Positions 52,261 to 59,747 of a DNA stretch of 64,000 bases are shown here, in pieces. The notes under the pieces are model-generated. The model made no database searches. It saw only the letters and a program-made list of their open reading frames with translations, and had not been told where the DNA came from. Numbering within the stretch: position 1 is the stretch's first letter; every line of letters starts with the position of its first letter. This stretch comes from Lysobacter avium (GTDB taxonomy: Bacteria > Pseudomonadota > Gammaproteobacteria > Xanthomonadales > Xanthomonadaceae). The position numbers were made by a program, and so were the translations under genes. The DNA is taken from contig NZ_CP063657.1 of assembly GCF_015209745.1 (NCBI RefSeq), positions 1,798,001 through 1,862,000 on the forward strand, read 5' to 3'.

Positions 52261-53528
52261 GACATCGCCAGCAGCACTTTCAGCAGCAGGTAGAACGCCA
52301 CGACCGCTGCGCACGCCAGTACCAGCCAGCGCAGCAGGTCCTGGCCAAGGTTGAACGGCACCACGTCCGGGAAACGCTCGCGCACCGCGGTGAAGTGCGC
52401 CACCACCACGGCACTCAGCAGGTACGGCAGCATCACGTAGCTGCGGCTGAGGAAGAACGCGGTCGCGGCATAGCCGACCAGCGACACCAGCAGTGTCATC
52501 GCGATCGCTCGATCGCGTCGCCACTCGATGACGTCGTCATCGTCGGACAATTCCGGCGCGTGGCGAAGCAGCCGGGCCATCATCCAGAAGCAGTAACCCA
52601 TGAAGGAAAACCACAGGAAGAAGCCGATGAAACCGTTCTCGGCCAGCACCAGGATCAGGGAATTGTGTGCGGTGAGCTCGTTGAATTCGGTGAACCGGTC
52701 CGTGCCAACACCCATCACCGGGTGGGCGATGAACATCTGCATGCCTTCGTACCAGGCTTCCACGCGGCCCGTGGCGGAACGTTCCTGCACGTCGAGCTGG
52801 TCCAGGCGCGACGGCAGGAGTTTGAGCAACGTGAGGCATATGGCGGCCATTACCCCAGCGGTAACCGGGCCGCGTCGCTGCCAGAGATAGGCGCCGCTCA
52901 TCACCACCAGGGCCAGCAAGGATCCACGCGAGTTGGTCAGCAGGATCCCGTACATCAGTACGCCGGCTGCCGCCAGCCAGACCAGGCGACGCAGCCCGAG
53001 AAGGCCACCGCGACTGCTCAGGTAAAGCGCCATTGGCACGCAGATCACGAACAGCATCCCCAGGTCATTGGGATCGCTGAAGATGCCCAGGTACTGGATC
53101 CGCCCGTCGTCGATCAGCGGCATGCCGGTCCAGCCCAGCCCGGTCGCGGACTGCTTGATCCCGTGGATCGCCAGCAGGACCGCACAGGCGGTGAACACGC
53201 CGATGACGAAAACCACCCGCTGTCGGGTCAGCGCGGTGTTGGCCAGCAGCACGAACGCGACAAGGGTCGGTGCAAACACGTTGAAGTGCTCCAGTGCGCC
53301 GCCGCTCCAGCCGTTCACGGCAATCGACAGGCTGGTGACCAGCAGGAACAGCGCCAGGAGAAGGTATTGGGGTTCGTCGAAACGCTTGTGCCGGGACGGC
53401 AACCACGCCACCAGCGCTGTGATCAGCGCGATCGGCAGAAACGGAATGCCGGCCTGCGCCCACTGCGGATACTCCTGCGGCCGCACCAGGACCAGGACCA
53501 GGTAGATCACGATGAAGACGAACGGCAT
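52257..53528 (-). CDS. O-antigen ligase/polymerase family membrane protein
   Basis: About 423 residues with about 11 membrane helices. The Wzy_C block (TNSRGSLLALVVMSGAYLW, then a periplasmic loop with GRVEAWYEGMQMFIAHPV, GVGTDRFTEFNELTAHNSLI and LAENGFIGF) is typical of O-antigen ligases and of exosortase-A-associated ligases. It should polymerise or transfer the repeat unit. In-frame TTG 53570 and GTG 53564 are longer alternatives; ATG 53528 gives an N-terminus beginning directly with a membrane helix. Confidence 0.87.
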   Translation of the reverse strand: MPFVFIVIYLVLVLVRPQEYPQWAQAGIPFLPIALITALVAWLPSRHKRFDEPQYLLLALFLLVTSLSIAVNGWSGGALEHFNVFAPTLVAFVLLANTALTRQRVVFVIGVFTACAVLLAIHGIKQSATGLGWTGMPLIDDGRIQYLGIFSDPNDLGMLFVICVPMALYLSSRGGLLGLRRLVWLAAAGVLMYGILLTNSRGSLLALVVMSGAYLWQRRGPVTAGVMAAICLTLLKLLPSRLDQLDVQERSATGRVEAWYEGMQMFIAHPVMGVGTDRFTEFNELTAHNSLILVLAENGFIGFFLWFSFMGYCFWMMARLLRHAPELSDDDDVIEWRRDRAIAMTLLVSLVGYAATAFFLSRSYVMLPYLLSAVVVAHFTAVRERFPDVVPFNLGQDLLRWLVLACAAVVAFYLLLKVLLAMS

Positions 53529-53592
53529 CAACGTCCGGCGCCTCCCCCAACGCTCGACAACCACTGACAACGCGAACCGCGCGTGACGGCGG

Positions 53593-54711
53593 TCACCACA
53601 GGTGCAGCGTCCGCCGGCGCACGAAGGCCACCGTCGCCTGCGCCGAGTACAGGTTCATATGCACGAACGCGACCAGCATTCGTACGGGCCAAAACGCGGC
53701 GAGCCGTGGCAAGGCCGGCGCCGCCGCGACCACCAGCACGACCAGACCCGCGGCGGCCAGGCAGGCCCGGTAAAAGCGATGGTCTGCGGCCAGGACCAGC
53801 GCGGCCAGCACCATCAGCACCATCGCCCACGGCGCGACCAGTCGCAGCAGCTTGTGGCACAGGAAGCGGAACCAGATCGGGTTGTGCAGCGGGTTGACCA
53901 GCCACGGTGCGAGCTGCACCAGCTGCAGGTTGCCGGCGAGCGTGCGCACCTTGCGCACGCGCTCGTCTCCGGCCGAGGCGGACGCATGGTCCCACGCCCG
54001 CGCACCCGGCTCGAACACCACGCGCCTGTGCGCGCGGACCACCTGCATGGGCACCAGCACATCGTCCAGCACCGTGCCCGCGGGCAGGGGAACGAACAGC
54101 TTCCTGCGCATCGCATACAGCGCTCCGCTGACGCCAACGACCGACCCGCTCCGGCTCTCCGCCTGCCGGATCGCTTTCTCGTAACGCCAATAGGCGTCCA
54201 CGCTGGCGGCAAACCCGGTCTCGGGATGCTCGAAACGCAACTCGCCGCCCACGGCGCCGACCGCCGGGTCGGCCAGGCACGCCACCAGCGCGCCCAGTGA
54301 TTTTTCTTCCACGCGCTGGCGCACGTCCACCATCAGCAGGATGTCGCCGGTGGCCGCCGATACCGCGTCGTTGAGGCAGGCTGCCTTGCCGCGACGATGG
54401 GCGAACTCCAGCACCCGCACCCGCGAGGAGCGTACTGCCCGGCACACCTCCGCAGACCGGTCGCTACAGCCGTCGCACACCACCACGACGTCCAGCAGCG
54501 CCTCCGGGTAGGCCAGCGCCAGCAGGTTGTTCAACTTCGCGCCGACCTGCGCTTCGCCGTCATGCACACAGAGGATCGCCGTGACGGTCGGCGTGATATC
54601 GGCGCGTGCGACCGGTTGTGGTCGGAGCGCCGCCCACGCGCGCACCCACACCGGGTAGCCTGCATAGGTAAACGCGACCAGCGCCGCGCAGCCCCAGAAG
54701 ATGATGCTCAT
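53593..54711 (-). CDS. Glycosyltransferase family 2, membrane-bound
   Basis: 372 residues. One N-terminal membrane helix, then a GT-A domain: TAILCVHDGEAQVGAKLNNL, VVVCDGCSDRSAEV, AACLNDAVSAATGDILLMVD with the metal-site DVRQR, and VGGELRFEHP. Three C-terminal membrane helices follow (about 285-345). It probably initiates or extends the repeat unit at the membrane. It starts 12 bases after the flippase gene. Confidence 0.9.
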   Translation of the reverse strand: MSIIFWGCAALVAFTYAGYPVWVRAWAALRPQPVARADITPTVTAILCVHDGEAQVGAKLNNLLALAYPEALLDVVVVCDGCSDRSAEVCRAVRSSRVRVLEFAHRRGKAACLNDAVSAATGDILLMVDVRQRVEEKSLGALVACLADPAVGAVGGELRFEHPETGFAASVDAYWRYEKAIRQAESRSGSVVGVSGALYAMRRKLFVPLPAGTVLDDVLVPMQVVRAHRRVVFEPGARAWDHASASAGDERVRKVRTLAGNLQLVQLAPWLVNPLHNPIWFRFLCHKLLRLVAPWAMVLMVLAALVLAADHRFYRACLAAAGLVVLVVAAAPALPRLAAFWPVRMLVAFVHMNLYSAQATVAFVRRRTLHLW

Positions 54712-54723
54712 GCGCGCACTTCC

Positions 54724-56307
54724 CTAATTCCCCTCCGGGCGTCGTTCCGCCCAGCGCTGGATGGGCCCGGCCCAGCGCTCGTGCACGCGCGGGTACTGCG
54801 CAAGGAACGTGAGCAGCTGCCTCGCATCGGTTGCACGCCATGCACCGAAAGCCAGGCTGGATCCGGCAAACACCAGCGCGTAGACGACCGCTGCGACCCA
54901 ACCGGTCGACTGCCCCGGCACGGTGGCCATCAGCACGGCAGCGACGGCGCTCGCGACGAAGGCGGCGGCCAGCAGCCGGCCCAGTTCACGCAGCGGCAAT
55001 CGCATCCCCATCATTCGCGAGATGCCGCTGGCAATCGCGATGAAGACGATCAGGCGCGATCCGGTGTGCGCCGCCACGGCCCCCATCAATCCGTATCGGG
55101 GGACCAACGCAAACGCCAGCGCAGCGGTGATGGCCAGCGATATGACGATGAAGATCACCCGCACGCGCTGGTTGTCGGTGGTGGAAAGCAGGGCGTTCAG
55201 AGCCGAGTCCGCCAGCGTCAGCCCGGAAATCGCGATCATGATCTGGAACGGCAGGATCACCGGCGCAAAGTCATCGCCATAGAGCAGGTGGATTGCCGGG
55301 GCCGCGACCAGCACACCGATGCCGCCGAGCAGCAGGCCGATGAACGAGTAATAGCGCATTGCGCTGGCCATGATCCCGCCGGCTCGCTGGTCGCGCCCCT
55401 CGCCAAACGCGTGCGCCATCATCGGCATCAATACCGTGGACAGCCCGGCCGACAGCATCTCGATGCCGCCCTTGGTCAGCGCCCCGGCAATGGCGAAGTA
55501 GCCGACGGCGGCGGCGCCCACCAGGTCATTGAGCAGCCATGTCTCGATCGACTTGTTGTTGAACGCGTAGGCAACGGTGAGGATCACCGTCCAGAACAGG
55601 TGAGGCCGCAGGCGGACGAGGATGGCGGGATCCAGGCGCTCACGCGAGGGAGAGAGACCACCGGCGCGCAGCAGCAGCCGCGACGACACCGCATAGCCCG
55701 TGCTGGTCGCGGCGAACAAGGCCATGTAGGCAACCAGCCCGGCCCCGATGCGCATCAGCACCAGCACGGCGATGATGTTGGCCGCGCTCATCACCACGGC
55801 CGTGGCGGCCTCCACGCCATAGCGCCCGTAGCCCTTGCCGACGGAGGCATCGAACATGAAGAGCGCTTTGGGAATCGCGGCCGCCAGTGTCAGCGCGACA
55901 AAGACCCGGGCACGGCCTTCCCAGCCGGCCGGCATGACAAAAGGGACCAGCGCCGCGAACGCAAGCGCCACCACCGCCAGGCAAGCGTACTGCCTGCGCC
56001 GCGCCCAACCATGCACGGCGCGCGCCGATTCGGGCGACTGCCGTCCGAGGCTCTCGGAGATGAAGCGGATGGTCGTTGCGTTCAGGCCGTTGTTGCCGAC
56101 CATGATCAACAAGCCCGCCAACCAGACGACGTAGGAGTAGCGCCCGAAATCATCCGGCCCCAGCGACCGCGCCACGATGATGCTGGCCAGCAATCCGAGC
56201 GCGTAGGTCACATAGGTCGAACCCATCACCATCATGGCGCCGCGGATGGCAGCGATACCGCTGAACTGGTGGTTGATCGGTCGGGACGCCACAGGGTTCC
56301 ATCGCAA
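54724..56307 (-). CDS. Wzx-like flippase (oligosaccharide/MATE superfamily)
   Basis: About 527 residues with about 12-14 membrane helices. The N-terminal SGIAAIRGAMMVMGSTYVTY, ARSLGPDDFGRYSYVVWLAGL and the later ETWLLNDLVGAAAVGYFAIA are typical of polysaccharide flippases. It should move lipid-linked repeat units to the periplasmic face. It is the first gene of the long leftward operon. There is no ATG at the 5' end: TTG 56307 and GTG 56292 are candidates, and ATG 56235 would cut into the first helix. Confidence 0.88.
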   Translation of the reverse strand: MRWNPVASRPINHQFSGIAAIRGAMMVMGSTYVTYALGLLASIIVARSLGPDDFGRYSYVVWLAGLLIMVGNNGLNATTIRFISESLGRQSPESARAVHGWARRRQYACLAVVALAFAALVPFVMPAGWEGRARVFVALTLAAAIPKALFMFDASVGKGYGRYGVEAATAVVMSAANIIAVLVLMRIGAGLVAYMALFAATSTGYAVSSRLLLRAGGLSPSRERLDPAILVRLRPHLFWTVILTVAYAFNNKSIETWLLNDLVGAAAVGYFAIAGALTKGGIEMLSAGLSTVLMPMMAHAFGEGRDQRAGGIMASAMRYYSFIGLLLGGIGVLVAAPAIHLLYGDDFAPVILPFQIMIAISGLTLADSALNALLSTTDNQRVRVIFIVISLAITAALAFALVPRYGLMGAVAAHTGSRLIVFIAIASGISRMMGMRLPLRELGRLLAAAFVASAVAAVLMATVPGQSTGWVAAVVYALVFAGSSLAFGAWRATDARQLLTFLAQYPRVHERWAGPIQRWAERRPEGN

Positions 56308-56461
56308 TCTGGCGGAGGCTACTGGGGCAAACGCATAGCACCAGCTCCGTCGGCCAGGCGGTAGCGTGAGCAGGAGGCCGGAAACTCCGCCGCGGGCCGT
56401 TTGCTTCTTTATGCACGCGGCGGCTTTGGCCTAACCGCGTCCCCAACGGGTGGAGTGCGGA

Positions 56462-57634
56462 TTGAACAGTGATGCCTGCCGGACCGCAGAAGACGTCCGC
56501 GACGTTGCCAGCCCGTGGAAGAGCGGCATCGTCCACGTCGTCGACTGCCTGGAAACGGGCGGGCTGGAGCGTGTCGTCACCGACCTGGCGATCGAGCAGG
56601 CCCGCTGCGGACATCGGGTCGCCGTGTTCAGCATCACCGGCAGCGGAAGCTTCGCGGCCGAGTTGGAGGCGGCCGGCGTGGCGGTGGTGGTCGGCGGCAA
56701 GCGGCGTTCCTTCGACACCGGTGTGATGCGCACGCTGCGTCGCGCGGTGATCGATCGCGACGCGGGCATCGTCCACGCTCACAACTTCGTACCCAACTAC
56801 TACGCCGCCCTCGCCTTGGCCTGGCCTTCCGGCCGGCGCCGCGTACTGGTCAACACCTGCCACAACATGGGATCGCGACTGTCCAACACGCGCCTGCGCT
56901 GGCTGTACCGCCTGTCGCTGGCGCGGACCACGCGGGTGGCCATGGTGGGAGCCCAGGTCCAGGAACATTTGGTGGGCTCCGGCCTGGTGGGCGCGGATCG
57001 CGCCGAGGTCGTCCTCAATGGCATCCCCATCCGGCGGTTCGAGGGCGGCGCAGAGGCACGCCTGGCAGCGCGCGCGACCCTTGGTCTGGCGCCCGAAGCG
57101 ATGCTGATCGGCTCGGTCGGCCGGCTGGTCGCGCTCAAGCACCAGCGCGTGCTGCTGGAGTTGATGCCGGCTTTGGCCGCAGCCTGCCCGAGTGTCGAGC
57201 TGGTGTTGCTCGGCGACGGCCCCTTGCGCGCGGAACTCGAAGCGCTGGCGGACTCGCTGTCAATCCGCGGGCGGGTGCACTTCCTCGGCGCCCGCGATGA
57301 TGTCGCCCGCTTGCTGCCTGCGCTGGATGTATTCGCGCTTCCATCGCTGACCGAGGGCCTGTCGATTGCCCTGCTGGAAGCCTGCGCCGCCGGGCTGCCG
57401 ATCGTGGCAACCGCGGTCGGCGGCAACCCGGAAATCGTCACCGACGGATGTACCGGCGTGCTGGTGCCGCCCGATGACCGCGAGGCGACCCGCAACGCGC
57501 TGGAAGCATTGCTCAAGGATGCCGCGTTGCGCGCACGCATGGGCAGTGCGGCAAGGGAGTGGGTCCGCGCCAACGCCTCGATCGAGGCGATGCGTCGCAG
57601 CCACGACCGCTTCTACGCCGCGGCCGGCGCCTAG
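56462..57634 (+). CDS. Glycosyltransferase family 4, exosortase-locus type
   Basis: About 390 residues, GT-B. IVHVVDCLETGGLERVVTDLA at the N-terminus resembles the sugar transferases of exosortase-A loci. VVLNGIPIRRF, LIGSVGRLVALKHQRVLLEL, LVLLGDGPLRAELEAL and LTEGLSIALLEACAAGLPIVA complete the donor site. I chose TTG 56462 because GGAG lies six bases upstream; GTG 56450 is the alternative. It is a lone rightward gene, divergent from the flippase operon, and its end overlaps the convergent epimerase by four bases. Confidence 0.88.
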   Translation: MNSDACRTAEDVRDVASPWKSGIVHVVDCLETGGLERVVTDLAIEQARCGHRVAVFSITGSGSFAAELEAAGVAVVVGGKRRSFDTGVMRTLRRAVIDRDAGIVHAHNFVPNYYAALALAWPSGRRRVLVNTCHNMGSRLSNTRLRWLYRLSLARTTRVAMVGAQVQEHLVGSGLVGADRAEVVLNGIPIRRFEGGAEARLAARATLGLAPEAMLIGSVGRLVALKHQRVLLELMPALAAACPSVELVLLGDGPLRAELEALADSLSIRGRVHFLGARDDVARLLPALDVFALPSLTEGLSIALLEACAAGLPIVATAVGGNPEIVTDGCTGVLVPPDDREATRNALEALLKDAALRARMGSAAREWVRANASIEAMRRSHDRFYAAAGA

Positions 57635-58638
57635 TCCATGCGCTGCGCGAAATAGCCGAAAGTGCGCTGCAGGCCTTCATCGGTGGTGACGCGCGGCTGC
57701 CAGCCCAGACGCTTGAGCGCGGCGTTGGGATAGCGGAAGTCGCGGTACATCGAGCGGACCACGTAGGGCGTGAACACCGCCGGCAACTGCCCCATGGATG
57801 CCTTGTTGTAGCGCACCAGCAGCCTGGAGCCGAGCAGGAACAGCCAGTAAGGAACCGGCAATACCCGCATCCGCTCCACCGTGTCCTGATACGCGCGCAG
57901 GTAGGCACTGCAGCTGGGCAGCTCGTCATCGACCACGTTGTAGGCGCGGCCATCGACACCGGACGCGGCCGCCCGCGCGATCGCGTCGGCACAGTTCTCC
58001 ACGTAGGTCAGTGGCAGGGTCGCCTTGCGCCCCAGGTTGAAGAACAGTCCCAGCGCACGGATGCCGACGCGCGATGACAGCGCGCCGCCACCGGGCCCGT
58101 AGATGACCCCGGGTCGCACGACCACGGTCTGGAAGCCAAAACGTTCGCGGTACTCCTCCAGCAGGTGCTCCTGGCGCGTCTTCGCGTACGCGTAGGGGCC
58201 CTTGTCGATCCCCACCGCTTCGACGTCCACCGACTCGTCGTGCAGCGCATTATCGGGCAGCGGCTCGGTGCGATAGACCGAGAAGGAGCTGACCAGGACG
58301 ATCCGCCCCACTCCGGCCGCACCCGCCGCGTCCAGGAGGTTGCGCGTGCCGACCACGGTATTGGCAAACATGTCGGCCGGGCTGCCGCGCATCCCCGCCG
58401 CCGCATGCACCACGCAATCCACGTCCGCAACAAGTCCGGCGGCGTCGGGGGCATAAAGCAGGTTGCCCAGCACCACTTCGATGCACGCGTCGGGATGCGA
58501 TTGCCGCAACCCCGCGACAAACTCCTCCGGCGCGGAGTGGCGGAAGTGGAGCCTGAGAACCGCGACATCCTCCGCAAGCAGGCTCCGCGCCAGGTGTCGG
58601 CCAAGAAACCCGCCCGCTCCCGTCAGCAGGACCTTCAT
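57631..58638 (-). CDS. NAD-dependent epimerase/dehydratase (extended SDR)
   Basis: 335 residues. NAD-binding TGAGGFLGRHLA, VVHAAAG, SSFSVYRTEPL, catalytic YAYAKTR and VRPGVIYGPGG are present. It modifies a sugar nucleotide or a sugar-derived intermediate; the specific reaction is not clear. The start overlaps the oxidoreductase stop by four bases, so the pair is coupled. Confidence 0.88.
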   Translation of the reverse strand: MKVLLTGAGGFLGRHLARSLLAEDVAVLRLHFRHSAPEEFVAGLRQSHPDACIEVVLGNLLYAPDAAGLVADVDCVVHAAAGMRGSPADMFANTVVGTRNLLDAAGAAGVGRIVLVSSFSVYRTEPLPDNALHDESVDVEAVGIDKGPYAYAKTRQEHLLEEYRERFGFQTVVVRPGVIYGPGGGALSSRVGIRALGLFFNLGRKATLPLTYVENCADAIARAAASGVDGRAYNVVDDELPSCSAYLRAYQDTVERMRVLPVPYWLFLLGSRLLVRYNKASMGQLPAVFTPYVVRSMYRDFRYPNAALKRLGWQPRVTTDEGLQRTFGYFAQRMD

Positions 58639-59705
58639 GCGCGCACCTCCAGCGCCACGACGATGGCATCGATCATCCTGGCCACCCGCAGGATCTCCTC
58701 GTGCGGCACCGGATCCGCGGCGTTGTCTTCGATGGCCGCGTAGAATTGCTCAAGCAACACCCGCATGCACTGGAAGTAGTGGGACTCGTAACGCCCGAAC
58801 GCGGCCACGTTGCGAAGCGCGTTGCTGCCAAAGCGCGACGCCTGCACCCACGGCGGAAACAAGCGGCCAAGCGCGCTGGGCTGGCTCTGGCGGGCCGCGC
58901 GCACCAGGGTCCGGCACGCGTAGTCCAGCTCCACGGTGTCGCGGCTGCCATACACCTTGAGCGTGTGGGCGACGGGGCGCGCATGCGAGCTGACCATGCC
59001 GCACGCGGTCACGCCGTTGCCGCCGCGCAGCATGAAGCGCAACTCGTCGGGCATCGCGTCGATGGCCTCGTTGCCGCTCGCCGGTCGTCGTCGCAGACCG
59101 ATCGCCTGCACCGTGAAATCGTCATCGAAGTGGACCACCAGCTTGGCCAGCACATGGTCGAGCACATTGTGGAAAAGTTTGCCGGGCAGTCGATGGACCC
59201 AGTGCATCGGATCCGACATCACCGCCATCCCGTAGTCACCGGCGAGGTTGTAGCCGAGCGCGGTCTCCAGGTGGACGATGCTGCCGAGCGTCCCCGCGTC
59301 GAGCAGGTCACGAAGACCCAGCGCGGGCGACTCGAAGTTGTACAGATAGTTAACGCTGACCCGCTTGCCGGTGACGCGCGCTGCCTCAAGAATCCGGGCG
59401 GCACCCTTCGCATCCGGTGCGAAGGGCTTTTCCACGAAGACGTGGCAGCCCATCTCCAGTGCGGCACAGGCCAGCGCGACGTGGGAGTCCGGCGGCGTGG
59501 CCAGGTGGACCACGTCCAGCCGTTCCTCGCGGACCATCGCGGCGAAGTCGGTATGACGCGCAACGCCCGGCCAGCGGTGTGCGAACTGCTCCACCATCAG
59601 CGGCTCGCGGTCGCACGCCGCGACCAACTGCGCCCGGGCGACGGTCTGCAGCTGTTCTGCGTGGCCGTCGGCAATCTTGCCGCAGCCGACGATCCCCACC
59701 CTCAT
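58635..59705 (-). CDS. Gfo/Idh/MocA family oxidoreductase
   Basis: 356 residues. The N-terminal Rossmann fold GIVGCGKIADGHAEQL, HLATPPDSHVALACAAL and the family signature HVFVEKPFAPD (catalytic EKP) precede a GFO_IDH_MocA C-terminal domain (SVNYLYNFESPALGLRDLLD onward). Probably a sugar-nucleotide dehydrogenase acting with the downstream epimerase. It lies 42 bases after the fusion gene and may be in its transcript. Confidence 0.9.
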   Translation of the reverse strand: MRVGIVGCGKIADGHAEQLQTVARAQLVAACDREPLMVEQFAHRWPGVARHTDFAAMVREERLDVVHLATPPDSHVALACAALEMGCHVFVEKPFAPDAKGAARILEAARVTGKRVSVNYLYNFESPALGLRDLLDAGTLGSIVHLETALGYNLAGDYGMAVMSDPMHWVHRLPGKLFHNVLDHVLAKLVVHFDDDFTVQAIGLRRRPASGNEAIDAMPDELRFMLRGGNGVTACGMVSSHARPVAHTLKVYGSRDTVELDYACRTLVRAARQSQPSALGRLFPPWVQASRFGSNALRNVAAFGRYESHYFQCMRVLLEQFYAAIEDNAADPVPHEEILRVARMIDAIVVALEVRA

Positions 59706-59747
59706 GCGGACAACCCCCTTGCGTTGCTTCCCGGTGCGCGTCGGCTG

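Noticed and set aside
54397..56364. Open frame of 655 codons on the plus strand
   Set aside because: Antisense to the GT2 enzyme and flippase; low-complexity His/Gln/Arg content typical of a reverse-complement shadow.
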